The notes below the pieces were generated by a model. It searched no databases. It was given only the letters and a program-made list of their open reading frames with translations, and was not told the DNA's origin. Positions 25,444-35,525 of a stretch of 64,000 nt of DNA are shown here, one piece after another. The translations under genes were made by a program, and so were the position numbers. The stretch's first letter is position 1. Each line of letters starts with the position of its first letter. Source of the DNA: Zizania palustris (taxonomy: Eukaryota > Streptophyta > Magnoliopsida > Poales > Poaceae); assembly GCA_019279435.1 (NCBI GenBank), contig JAAALK010000287.1:19530162-19594161 (forward strand), read 5' to 3'.

Positions 25444-25866
25444 CTAGGTGGACGGCGGCGCGAGGCTCAGTGGACGGCGGCGCAGGGCTCGACGGACGGT
25501 GGCGCGGAAGTTGAATCTCGGCGGACGGCAACGTGGGGCTCGGGCCTCAGCGGCGCCGGTCTCGGCGGACGGCGGCGCGGGGCCCCTCGGCGGACGGCGG
25601 AGTGAGGCTCGGTGGACGACGGTGCAGGGCTCGACGGAGGGCGGCGCGGAAGTCGAATCTTGGCGGACGGCGGCGCCGGTCTCGGGCTCGGACCTCGGCG
25701 GCGGCGGACGGCGGACACGGGCTCGCCGGACGGCGGATTCTTGGCGGACGGCGCAACCGGGGAGTTGGGAGATAGGGTCCTGGGCAGATCTGTGGAAGAG
25801 AGGCGGCGGGTCTCAGGAGGGAATGAGGGATTCACGGGAATACGGAATGAGGGAATTAGGGTTTTG
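25444..25866 (-). promoter_or_regulatory. GC-rich leader block of the CACTA element
   Basis: Tandem, imperfect GGCGGACGGCGGCGC units make this the most GC-rich part of an otherwise AT-rich element. It lies between the sub-terminal array and TNP2, where En/Spm has its GC-rich first exon, a methylation-controlled region. ORFs here on both strands are repeat artefacts. The regulatory role is inferred from position and composition. Confidence 0.5.
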
Positions 25867-25899
25867 AAATAATATTTTGGGCCGCACGCTAATTAAGCC

Positions 25900-26099
25900 C
25901 ATTACCGACGGACGACATTTACCGACCAACGGTTCATCAGTAAAAACACTATTGCCGACCAGCTGTTAGACAATAAAAATATTAGCTTTACCGACCAACA
26001 GTCTGATATGATATGTAATTATTGCCGACCAACAATTTGTCGCTAGTTTTACTGACTAACTGTCGGTCGGTATATGTTAACTTTTCCCAACAGACGTTG
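25900..26099. repeat. Right sub-terminal array of ACCGACCAAC units
   Basis: About eight copies of ACCGACCAAC-like units in both orientations, partner of the array at 16615-17060. Confidence 0.8.
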
Positions 26100-26127
26100 G
26101 TAGGGAATTCTGTGCTGTGGTCTAGTG
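26100..26127 (-). repeat. Right terminal inverted repeat of the CACTA element
   Basis: Reads CACTAGACCACAGC inward on the minus strand; pairs with 16578-16605. Confidence 0.95.
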
Positions 26128-26130
26128 TGG

Positions 26131-27209
26131 GGACTCCTCCTCATCATCAGAGCTCGACTCCTCAGTTGAGGAAGTGTCGATGTCGCTGAGAGTAGCAACA
26201 AAAGCTCTAGAAGCGGCTTTGGCTACCCTCTTAGCCACCTTGTCGTGCTTGCCCTTCAGAAAGGGTTTCCTCTCCTTTTGTGGTATTTGGGGCGCTCACT
26301 CTCATCTCTCTTCTTGAGTTTAGGACAATTGGCCTTGATGTGAGAAGTTTCGCCACACTCAAAACATCCACTAAAACCACTTCTCCTATGATCCCGTCTC
26401 TCATGGTGAAAACGGGTGAACCTTCTAGCAATGAGAGCAACCTCTTCATCATCTAGAGTATCCACCTGCTCCTTAGTGACAAAGACCAGGCAGGACAAGG
26501 CAAAACCACCTGCTAGAACACAAGTTCCAGATGAGCTTGGTTCTGCAGTGGTGCCACGGCTAGTGCTAGAAACTAGTGCCAATGGCTGTGGCAAAGAGTT
26601 TCTGTGCACTGCAAGAGATGCCTTGGCAATCTCTATGGACTTCAGCTTGCTGAAGAGCTCATCACAAGTCAATGTGTCATAACCTGCGGACTCCTCAATG
26701 CTGGATATCTTCACTTCCCATATGCTACGATCAAGAGCATAGAGAATCTTGATAGCCCTGTCATGGTCATTGTAAGAAAGTGTCCCGTTGGACCGCAAGT
26801 TACTCACTATCGTATCAAAGCGAGAAAACATGGCATCTATAGATTCACCAGGCGCCTGCACAAACAACTGATACTATTGATTGTACATGCTTTGTCGCCT
26901 AGCCTTAATCTGTGTAGATCCCTCATGAAAAATAGTGAGTGTAGTCCAAATCTCCCTAGTTGTCCTTACGTGTTGAATCCTATCAAACTCACTCCAACTC
27001 AAACCAATGAACAGTATATTTCTAGCCTTGGAGTTAGCATTATACTGATCCTTTTCTATTTGAGAGGTGTGAGTTTTAGGGATGGAGTATTGTGAGTCCA
27101 TAATCTCCCAAATTGCATTTCCTTGGCTTACCAAGTAAGCCTCCATGCGCACCTTCGAGTATGCAAAATCAGTCCCATCAAACAGAGGTATTTTACTAAC
27201 TCTGTCCAT
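26131..27209 (-). pseudogene. Sirevirus gag, N-terminal part with zinc knuckle
   Basis: The start MDRVSKIPLFDGTDFAYSKV is typical of copia gag, with W-rich blocks further on. A TAG (26874-26876) breaks the frame after residue 111; reading continues through SIDAMFSRFDTIVSNLRSNG to a CCHC zinc knuckle, CFECGETSHIKANC (about 26330-26370), then a basic and an acidic stretch. The frame runs to the CACTA insertion and resumes at 16577. Gag would package the RNA; this copy is inactive. Confidence 0.8.
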
Positions 27210-27260
27210 GTCGCCAACAGATCACAAAACTGGTTAAGGTCAACTGGTGATCTTAACCTG

Positions 27261-27271
27261 CTCTGATACCA
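27261..27271 (-). other. Primer-binding site, initiator-Met tRNA type
   Basis: On the minus strand TGGTATCAGAG follows the LTR end after a few bases. This is the standard initiator-methionine tRNA primer site of plant copia elements. Confidence 0.85.
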
Positions 27272-27276
27272 ATTAT

Positions 27277-28050
27277 TGGACCGGAATCGGTGACTAGAGG
27301 GGGGTGAATGGGAGCTTTTAAAATTTCAGGCTAAAAATAGCCTTCTGTTTTAATTCTGTCTTCTGCGGAACAGACTTCGAACACACCCTTCGAAGTTCTG
27401 GTTCGGAGTTATTTCACAGCTCCGAAACTAGGCTTCGCAAGGAGAAAAGTTCAAAGTCAAGAAGACTTCACTCCACCAACAAACCAAAAACTCAACTCTG
27501 CTAAGTTAGTGCAGGCTCCGCACACTGGGTGCCTTCGAGCAGACTTCGCACTTCACCCTTCGCAAGAGATGACTTCCTTCCGAGGACTTCGATCAGATAC
27601 TCTGCACTAGCAACTAGTACTAGGCTTCGTATTCCGAAGTTCTAAACTCACACAGAATACGCTGCGCTGAGGACATTGACAAGGGAAGAAAACTGGCATC
27701 AAGCCTCCCACTTGACCCAGGTTCACTTGCTGCGAACCGTCCATCACCTCCGAAGTCACCTGCACACCACAGAGAAATAGACAAGTGTATCCAGTACCCC
27801 GGAGACCTCTCCGGGTAAACAACCTCTGATACACACTCCGGTGTACCGCCCAAAGTACCAAACACCTCGGTACGACCAAATCATCGTGTACTTTTGGACC
27901 CCTCCGGCAGTCACACTCAGCAGCAACCGAACCCACCGAACCATTCGGTGAAACAACCTCCGAACCCCTTCGGAGGTACCCCTTCAAAACCAGAGGATAA
28001 AATCTGTCAATCACTCATCACAGACTCTGAAACCAACCCTTGGTTTCTCA
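27277..28050 (-). repeat. 5' LTR of the Sirevirus
   Basis: 774 bp with TG...CA ends on the minus strand (TGAGAAACC to CCGGTCCA), next to the primer site. 27694-28050 matches the 3' LTR at 10544-10898. I see no TATA box, so part of U3/R seems deleted here compared with a complete LTR. A further ten-base match beyond 28050 (ctctccct) leaves the outer edge uncertain by about ten bases. Confidence 0.7.
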
Positions 28051-28060
28051 ACCTCTCCCT

Positions 28061-30189
28061 CCGGGTGCGGCTTGGTGGTGGGGCCTTTGGAGGGCCCATC
28101 ACGGAGTAGGGGGGTGTCGACGATACCGGGGACTTCATGTCCATCCGAGTTTTCACTAACGCTGTGGACCTGCCTTGGTTCCAGTAGAGCGGAGTGACCA
28201 TACTCCACTCGGCGAGCCACAGCTTGATCGCCGAAGATGGACAGGACTCCTCCTCGGGTCGGCATCTTGACGCATAGGTAGTTGTGGTGCGCGACGGCTC
28301 CGAACTGATTGAGCATACCCCTTTCGAAGATGGCGTTGTAGGCGTAAGGGGCATCGACGACGTCGAAGATGATTTCCTCGTAGCGCGAAAGGGGGCCTTC
28401 TCCAAAGGTCTCCTATAGCATGATTTGACCAAGGGCATCGAGGGGTGGCCCTACGAAGCCCTGCAATGGCCGGGAGACTGGGAGCAAGTGCTTCCTGGAG
28501 AGACATAGTTGGTCTAAGGCCTACACGAAAATAATGTCAGCAGAGCTACCCCCATCGACAAAGATGCGATGCACCTCAATGCCGGCGATGTCGGCCGAGA
28601 TGACAAGGGGATCGGTGTGTGGGAACTTGGTGCCAGTCGCGTCGCTGGCGGTGAAGGAGATGGGAACGTGGGACCATTCGGGGTGTGTGGTGGAGGTGGA
28701 GGTCCCAATGTTCCTGACTTCCCGAATGTACTCCCTTCACTACCGCTTCGACATGTTGCTCATGGCCCCTCCTCCGGATATGGGCAGCACCACGCGCTTC
28801 CCCTGGTCTGGCCTGTCTTCGACCTTGGGAGCCTAAAACTTGCTGGACTCCGGGAGGAGCCTTGGAGCCCCTGGCTCATCACCTCGCCCAACCACCTAGA
28901 CGGACTTAGTGCGGTGAGCGGAGGGCGCCTTATCGGAGGAGCCTCACCCAGAGCTTCGCTCGAGGTAGTCGTTCCGGAGGGCGAGGATGGTCTGACAAGA
29001 GTCGGTGTCGTGGCTTCGGTTCTCGTTGTGGACGCTACAATGGAAGGTAGCATTCCCGACCGAATGGGTCCTTGCGGATGACTTAGAGTTGGAGGGGCTC
29101 CCTCCGCCTTGGGTGTGCTGGTACTTCATGGGTTTGGGCCCAATGGGGCGATGCTAAGGACTTCTCCTCGGAAGTGCTTCTACCCCCGTTGAGAATCGCG
29201 ATGTTGAGGGTCTGCTGGGGCAGAGATGGAGGGTGCTCATAGATCTTAATGGCCAGAGCCTGTACGGGGGCGATCATCGCCTACCGCCACAGTTGCCCTT
29301 CTTCGGACCGGGCGTACTCCTCGAAGTACATCATGAGCTGGGCCACCGAAGATATTGGCTTCCAATGGAGTTTGTCGAGGAGGTCGGGGTTGGTGACGGC
29401 TTCACGAGCGGCGTCGATGATGGAGGAGGCTGACATCCCCTTGATCTGGGCCTTAGTGTGGGTGAAGCACTACGAATATTGCCGCAACGTTTCACCAGTT
29501 TGCTGCTTCACTTGAAAAAGGCTCTCGGTGGACATGGGGGCCATGAAGGACTTGATGGACCCCGGCCTCAGCGACCAGAACCATCAGAGAGCGATATCCT
29601 CGAGGACCAGAAGGAATCATTTTGCCATCGTGTCCCAACCTCCTCAACAGGCTTCTATCTCCAGGGCATAGGAGGGAGAAAAATCCGAGGGTCAGATTCT
29701 CTAGAGTACTTCGGGAGCTTCGCGACGCGGAACTTTGAGTCGAACCGCACCCTTTGCAGATCAGGGGCAGTGGAGATTCCTCATCATAGGACGTGTTCTC
29801 CTCCTGCCTTTGGTCTTCATCATCACTTAGCGCAACGGCCTCGACCCCCAACACCTACGGGGTTCTGGGGGACGAAGCGAGGCTACCTGCCGCCATTGCG
29901 CTAACTCGGCTTTTAACCTAGCATTTTCGGCAACCAGTGCATCGGCCTGGCTCCCGCTGCCTCCAGAGTTCGTCTGTAGGTCTATTGAACGAACGAAGTC
30001 AGTCTGAAGAGCCGCAGCTGGGCGACCGTCCGGGAGGTGTAGCCCGATGAGCTCCTCCTGAGCGGCTGCTGGGTTTCCCGACACGGGTCCCGCCGAGTGG
30101 GTGAGGTCCCGAACCTCTGGCGCCCCTCCTAGAGCTGGGTGCGGAAGTGCCCCCGAAACCTCGAGGGGGTTGATGGGGATGGGACCCAT
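28061..30189 (-). pseudogene. Gypsy gag and protease remnant
   Basis: In broken frames the minus strand gives an N-terminal MGPIPINPLEVSG stretch (30189 onward), a gag region with ETLRQYS and GMSASSIIDAAREAV, a zinc-knuckle-like CSVHNENRSHDTDSC (about 29050) and then a pol start with LPVSRPLQGFVGPPLDALG, EEIIFDVVDAPYAYNAIFER and NYLCVKMPT. These last blocks are the usual protease-to-RT linker of grass gypsy elements. Stops and shifts occur throughout, so no protein can be made. Confidence 0.7.
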
Positions 30190-30302
30190 CCTTGCGGTAC
30201 GAGCAGACCTTCGAAGGGGGGTCGTCCTCGCGCCTTTCTTGGTCTACATGCTTCTTTCTTGGATGAAGGGTGGAAAGGACGTTAGCTTCTTGAGCTAAGC
30301 TT

Positions 30303-30320
30303 CCCACGGACGGTGCCAAC
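30303..30320 (-). other. Primer-binding site of the minus-strand gypsy
   Basis: On the minus strand the LTR end CGCCAACA is followed by GTTGGCACCGTCCGTGGG, the form of primer site seen in many grass gypsy elements. Confidence 0.7.
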
Positions 30321-31047
30321 TGTTGGCGTAAAAGATTACGCCGACATGTTTTGAGAGAGTTTTGAGTGGAATATTTGGCTCAAAGCTGTATTCTTGGATC
30401 ACGAGTTGTCTGTCCGTACATTACGAAGAGGAGGAGGGTATTTATAGTGGAGCCCTACACTGGCCCAATACCTCCAGACCCCTCTGACTGACGTACATCG
30501 TACAACTGCCATTCCCCTACAGGCAGGGGTACAATCCTAGCTACTCTGCCAGTCGCTCAGCAACGTGGCTATAGTGCCAATTGCCACAGTGCATCGCCGT
30601 GATCTCGCCGCAGACCTAACTTCACTAGACAAGTACCGGTCGCCTGCCTCGGTTATGGGAACGATAGCGCTTTATGGATGACGCGCTTCGATCTTGAACG
30701 GACATCGTCTTCCTTAGGTAGGCCCCGTCTGCCCCTATTCGAGGCTCTTGACGCAGCCATCCTCGGTCGCCTCGGATGGCCCCCTAGAGCCCGGAGGCCT
30801 TTCCTCCGGTCTCTAGGCCCCAGGCCGGGAACCCGAGACCCCGAGTTCCCAACCCTGAGCGAATGTCGCCTCCGTCCTCATCCTAGCTCCGGGGTTCCAT
30901 GCCACTGGGAGCCGGGTTTGGCCCAACCCTCATGGGGGCCTCCGAAGCATGTAGTCGCGTGACCCATAGCCTTTCGGAGTCGCTCCTCGAGCTCCGCACT
31001 ACATCCTTTACGCTCCCTAGGTACCATCGGGATTATCTCCCCCAACA
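30321..31047 (-). repeat. 5' LTR of the minus-strand gypsy
   Basis: 727 bp, TGTTGGGGGAGATAATCCC to TTACGCCAACA on the minus strand. A TATA box (ctataaata on minus, 30439-30447) is present. The base run after the outer end (GATTT, 31048-31052) would be the target duplication; its partner is lost. Confidence 0.8.
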
Positions 31048-33016
31048 GATTTCATCTTGAAGAACATCATACATAGATTCGGTATTACTCAAACTCTCAC
31101 TACGGATCAAGGTACTTCATTTATTGCTAAAGAAGTTAGAGATTTTGCTGAATTTTATTGTATTAAGTTGATAAACTCTTCACCATACTATGCTCAGGCC
31201 AATTGTCAGGCTTAATCTAGTAATAAAATTGTGATTAAGCTCATTAAGAAGCTCATTAAGTTGCAAATCATGGTGCTACCAAAGTCAATCCATATGAGTT
31301 AGTGTATGGACAAGACCCCGTCCTACCAGTGGAGGTAGATCTGGGCTCGTTGAGATTTCTTAAGCAAGATGGCTTATCGGTCGATGAATATGAAACCCTT
31401 GGAAGGATAATTTGGAAGAAGTGACCGATAAGAGATTAAGGGCTCTGTTTATAGCAAAAAATGGCATTAATGGTCAAACTAGGCAAACACTCAAAAATGG
31501 TATTTTTTTACCGAAAATGTGTCAAACCTAGCAAAGGCCGGTCTGACCAGCTATGGTAGGCCGGTCCAACCAGCTAGGTCCGGTCAGACCGGACCCATGG
31601 GCTCGGTCAGACCGGCTAGGGCTTAGAATATGAGTCTGAGGAGGATTCGAGCTATTTGTACCCAAATCTTATCCTAACAGATTTTTGGCCGAATCTTACT
31701 CTATCTCTAGCCAGGGATAACCAGCCCACCCCCTATAAATAGTAGGGGCAAGGCCGATTGAAGTCTCTCTCTCTCCAATCCGAAAAATCCAAAGCCCTAG
31801 CTTTGAATCGTGTTTATTTCCTTTACTTTCCGCATCTTCATGGGTTTGCTTGAAAGCCCTCCATCTGCCACGTTCATAATCATGGTGACCTTTGTTGGTT
31901 CGCTTGTGAACCTCTTGTTAATCCACGTAACAAATTGCTATCCTTTTTATCGGTTTTTATCACCATATTTGGTAATTCGGCCCCTCGGCCAAATTGTATT
32001 TGATCTTTGGGCGTTTTTGCAGATCAATTGCCTTCCTAAACACCTCTGCAAAGTTTAGAGGCGATTTAAGATCATTTGTTTGGACTACCGAAGTTTGGTA
32101 GATCCGATCTATTACTTCGGTCCGACCGGCGTTGAGATACCGGTCTGACCGGACCTCATCATGCTGTTGTCGGCAACAGCTGGTCATACCGACGGCACTT
32201 CACCAGTCTGACCGGAGATCTCCGCACCACGCTGTGCCAGAATCCGGAGGTTGCGCCCGAAGCCCCTTAGCATTGCGCCGCGCTGGAGCCCGTACGCGTC
32301 GAAGCCTGCCTCGCCGGTCCGACCGGGAGTACCTCGCCGGTCTGACCGGGACCCTCCGCACCACGCCGGAGCCCACCTCGCAGCTACCTTCGGGACGCGC
32401 TCCTGAAGCCCCTCCGCACATCCGGTCCGACCGGGCTTGAGGCCGAAGGTGCCCTATGGACCCTTCGGACCATCTTCGTTTTAACTTCGAATCGGCCACT
32501 GAATTGGCCGATTTTAGGTATTTTGATCATTTTGTTACTGTTTACATTGTTACTACTACTTTTCGGCCAATTGGATTGAAATATCAATTATTTATCTGAT
32601 TGCCTGGCGACTCCAAATCCCTTGTCACTATCTAGGGTAGTCGGAACACAACGTCGGTATCGTTGCGATACTTTTGGACGTCGAACCGGCCCAAGTGCGG
32701 AGGCGCATTTATGCGTCAACAGGCTCTAGAGGCTATAGAAAGAGATAAAAGGAGAGTAGCTAGAGCCTACAACAAAAGAATCAAAGCAAAATCGTTTCAA
32801 GTTGGTGACTTGGTTTGGAAGACAATTTTGCCCTTAGGCACTAAAAGCCCAAAATTTGGTAAATGGTCGCCTAGGTGAGAAGGTCCTTTTAAGGTAGCTG
32901 AAATCACTCCAGGTAATGCATACTTGTTAGAGTCTCTACAAGGAGAGCGATTTCGAAGAGCTTTGAATGGCAGGTATTTTAAAAAGTACTTCCCAAGTGT
33001 GTGGCAAAGCACTTAA
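31048..33016 (+). pseudogene. Gypsy integrase, C-terminal half
   Basis: Shows the integrase core TDQGTSFIAKEV (second catalytic Asp) and the SSPYYAQANCQA block, where relatives have NGQ/E. Then comes YELVYGQDPVLPVEVDLGSL. After the solo LTR the frame resumes (32727) with AYNKRIKAKSFQVGDLVW and ends RALNGRYFKKYFPSVWQST with TAA at 33014-33016. The third catalytic Glu site is damaged by a stop and a frameshift near 31210-31270. This end of gypsy integrase normally binds DNA; the copy is dead. Confidence 0.75.
31446..32721 (+). mobile_element. Solo LTR of a gypsy-type element, TSD GGCTC
   Basis: 1,276 bp, TGTTTATAGC to GCGTCAACA, flanked by exact GGCTC duplications (31441-31445, 32722-32726). 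Same family as 4940-6233, sharing the TATA region (tataaata, 31734-31741) and the CCGGTCTGACCGG motifs. No internal domain adjoins it. Confidence 0.9.
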
Positions 33017-33084
33017 AGTTTCAAAAGGCCGATATGGGGTATATCGTCCTTAGCCCATTGTGCTTTTAACTCACTAAGTTTGCT

Positions 33085-33101
33085 AAAAGGAAGGGGGCAT
33101 G
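33085..33101 (+). other. Polypurine tract of the plus-strand gypsy
   Basis: AAAAGGAAGGGGGCATG directly precedes the 3' LTR, as required for plus-strand DNA priming. Confidence 0.75.
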
Positions 33102-34517
33102 TGTTGATAGCAAAAAATGGCATTAATGGTCGAAATTGTCAAAATATCAATTTTTGGTAATTTGGGCCGAAGATACGCAATTCCTGGCACAGGCCAAAGC
33201 CTTGAAGTGCCGAAGGCCCATACGCATGGGGCCTCGGTTGCCTTTCAGTGGCCTGCTTCGGAGGCTAGCTTTGGCCCAAAGGGCCCCTTCGGCGGCCTGC
33301 TTTGCCAAGAAGCTTTGGCACGAAGGGCCTTCTTCGGTAGGCCTGCCGAAGGCCCTCCTCGGGTAGGCCTGAGGGGGTGAATCTGTTAAGGATTCAAGTT
33401 GTTTTGATCCCTAATAAAATCTTATCTTGTTTAGGATGAATCCTAATCAGGTTAGAGATAGAGTTGTAGCCAGGTGCATCAAGACTAGCCCCTATAAATA
33501 TAGGGGTGAGGCTGATTAAAAAAACACAGATCAATACCAAAGCCCTCGCTTTGAATCGTACCTTTATTTTCTACTTTTCTGCCCTTGATCAGTCCATCTT
33601 CGTGGGTTTGCACTGAAAGCCCTCCGTGCATCACGTCGTAACCGTGGTAAGCCTTGTTGATTCGCTTATGAATCATATGTTAATCTATGTAACAGATTGC
33701 TATCGCCTTGTTGGCTCGCTTGTGAACCATATGTTAATCTATGTAACAGATTGCTACCCTTCGTTCTATCTGTTTTCCTACTGCTACACTTGGTAATTCG
33801 GTCTCTAGGCTGAATTGACACTTGATCTTTGTGTTTTGCAGAGTTTACACTCGGAGCTCCTTCGCCAAAGATTTTCACTTCAATCTGACCCCAGGAAGGT
33901 GATTTCCGGAGCTAGGAAGCTAGTTTCGGAGGCTGCCGAAGAACCCTTCGGTGGATCTTCGCTTCATCCGTTCGTGCCGGATCCGTCACGCCATTGTCGG
34001 TTTGGTCAGATTCTGCATGCCGGAGCCACTTCGCATCGAAGTTACTTTGCGCCGGAGTCACGCCAAAACACTCTGCATCGGGCCTCGTCACGCTAGAACA
34101 CTCCGCATCAGGCCTCTTCACGCCAGAGGCTTCGCGCCGAACCCTGTCGTTCGAAGGCGATTTCGCGTCGCGATCTGTTCGGAGCCTGTCGGTCAGATCG
34201 ATCTAAACGCCGAAGGTTACCTTCGGCGCAAGCTTCGCACTAGATGTCGAAGACCTCCCTTCGGTGACCCTTCGCACGATATACTTCGAACCAATCAGGC
34301 TTCGTTCGGCCAATTGGGTTATTTTATCTATACATTTCGGCTAATTGGATTATCTCTGTACAATCTGATTACCTGGCGACTCCACCTCCTTGCCACTGTT
34401 AAGGGTAGTCGGAACACGACGTCAACGCTATGTTACGCTTAGGCTTGTCTCTAAGTATCTGCGTGTTTTTGGATCGTCGAATCAGCTCGAGTGAGGGGTT
34501 ACGTTTTCATGTCAACA
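33102..34517 (+). repeat. 3' LTR of the plus-strand gypsy
   Basis: 1,416 bp, TGTTGATAGC to ATGTCAACA, with a TATA box (33493-33500) and many CTTCGG motifs. Start and several internal blocks match the solo LTRs at 4940 and 31446, showing a related but distinct family. Confidence 0.8.
33652..33759. repeat. 54-bp tandem duplication within the LTR
   Basis: Two adjacent 54-bp copies with a few differences (33652-33705 and 33706-33759), each holding 'gttaatctatgtaacagatt'. The solo LTRs of the related family have a single copy. Confidence 0.8.
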
Positions 34518-35113
34518 TGAGTACTACTTTTTTCTTAGTAGTAGATTTCTCGGTAGAATAGCTATTCTACACCCGTGGTGTAGGATAGCATTTGTATATA
34601 TATATACATATATTTATACATGTATACATATATACACATATACACATATATATAACGGGAAATTCCTCATTTACTATGCAAATATTTATAAAAAATCCTC
34701 AAAATGTTGACTAAATCCGTATAATACACAGATACTACTTCTTAAAAAAAATTCAAGCCTAAACTCAGCCCACATGTTGAGAAAAAAGATAGTCAAGCTT
34801 TCATCACCAAATTATTTGTCGAGTTTATGTGCTTGAATTTTTGTGGAGCACTGTTAATATAATATATTCTATATTGTTAAATTTTTTTAAAAAATTATGA
34901 CTGTTTGAATTTAATGTAATAAGAGTAGATATACATGCATATGATATATGGAACATGCGCGCGCGCCCTTGGTGATGAAAATCCATATATATCTCGATCG
35001 GACATACAAATTAAAACTAGTTCATTAATTATACCGTAATTGATACCGTACCGTACGTCGTCACACCGTGCATGGAACGGAAGAATGAATTATGAAGCCA
35101 GGTATATATCTCT
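34518..35113. other. Host-like intergenic DNA with AT microsatellite
   Basis: No transposable-element or protein similarity recognised. A TATATACA-rich microsatellite lies at about 34589-34653. This starts the part of the window that looks like non-transposon DNA. Confidence 0.5.
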
Positions 35114-35144
35114 AGTTTAATCCGTCAAAAACGTTTTCAGCATC
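35114..35144 (+). promoter_or_regulatory. Promoter block shared by the two peptide genes
   Basis: A 31-bp block starting AGTTTAATCCGTCAAAAACG recurs in inverse orientation at 44808-44838 with one mismatch. It lies upstream of the TATA box of each gene, at 412 bp (here) and 297 bp from the respective ATG. It is either a conserved regulatory site or a trace of gene duplication. Confidence 0.6.
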
Positions 35145-35301
35145 GGCGTCGACTTCACATGCATGCAGTGGAAATTATATTAACGTCTGTTAGAGGGCTG
35201 CGATTATTCATCGGACCAAGAATTTATTCTTCATGCGTGCGTGCCTGTCCCTGCGGTGCAGTGTGAGTGTGTGATAGCATCTCAGCTGCAGGATGCAGCA
35301 A

Positions 35302-35308
35302 TATATAA
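35302..35308 (+). promoter_or_regulatory. TATA box of the plus-strand peptide gene
   Basis: TATATAA about 220 bp upstream of the ATG at 35526, followed by a GCTAGCTAGCT stretch also seen 5' of the minus-strand gene. Confidence 0.5.
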
Positions 35309-35525
35309 GTAGCCCGCCACTGCTAGCTAGCTCTCTGCATCAGGTGCGCAGCAAAGTTAGCCACGCATATCTTATATATCTACCTCCTTGCACGGCTGGC
35401 ATACACAGCATTAATTGTACGTACGTACGTGTGCTTTGTTCTTGAGCAAGCTTCTTCTTGCTAACCTGATCGGCTGATCCTAATAACCTGCAGCAAGAAC
35501 GTACGTGCGATTTACGCTGAGGACC

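Larger units (their letters stand above)
16578..26127 (-). mobile_element. Complete CACTA element, 9,550 bp, TSD TGG
   Basis: Both ends carry a 28-bp terminal inverted repeat starting CACTAGACCACA, with two mismatches, flanked by the 3-bp duplication TGG (16575-16577, 26128-26130). Dense ACCGACCAAC arrays lie inside both ends. Two minus-strand genes (TNP2 at 24832-21069 and a plant transposase at 21094-18671) have exon models that close with GT-AG introns, matched phases and no stops. A GC-rich block precedes the first gene. The insertion splits the Sirevirus gag. All known requirements for autonomy appear present, so activity now or recently is plausible but untested. Confidence 0.92.
10544..28050 (-). 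mobile_element. Ty1/copia Sirevirus, decayed, with nested CACTA
   Basis: Minus-strand copia element. In transcription order: LTR 28050-27277, primer site, gag (27209-26131), CACTA insertion (26127-16578), rest of gag (16577-15405), protease and integrase (15177-13930), reverse transcriptase and RNase H (13966-12039), non-coding tail with several polypurine tracts, and partial 3' LTR. The order integrase before RT shows copia. The initiator-Met primer site, the long coiled-coil gag and the repeated polypurine tracts point to the Sirevirus lineage. Several stops and frameshifts show it is inactive. Removing the CACTA element restores gag continuity. Confidence 0.85.
28051..31047 (-). mobile_element. 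Truncated gypsy retrotransposon (5' LTR, gag, protease)
   Basis: Minus-strand gypsy with a 5' LTR (31047-30321), primer site, gag and the start of pol, cut where the Sirevirus LTR begins. RT, integrase and 3' LTR are not in the window. It sits inside the integrase gene of the plus-strand gypsy at 31048-34517. Many frame breaks mark it as old. Confidence 0.75.
31048..34517 (+). mobile_element. Gypsy retrotransposon, 3' part with LTR
   Basis: The C-terminal half of integrase, a polypurine tract and a 3' LTR of a plus-strand gypsy, interrupted by a solo LTR (31446-32721). The 5' part was lost on the other side of the minus-strand gypsy inserted at 31047. The LTR is a distant relative of the solo LTR within it, so the element and its invader belong to related families. 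Confidence 0.8.

Noticed and set aside
25448..25872. ORFs on both strands in the GC-rich block of the large CACTA element
   Set aside because: Made of tandem GGCGGACGGCGGCGC units, so frames stay open by repetition; not taken as genes.
28011..29904. ORFs of 100-170 codons on the plus strand, candidate host genes
   Set aside because: They are shadows of the minus-strand gypsy gag and protease region, which is recognised by family blocks such as NYLCVKMPT.
34589..34653. Possible origin- or matrix-attachment-like AT region
   Set aside because: A plain TATATACA microsatellite; nothing in the sequence supports a specific function.
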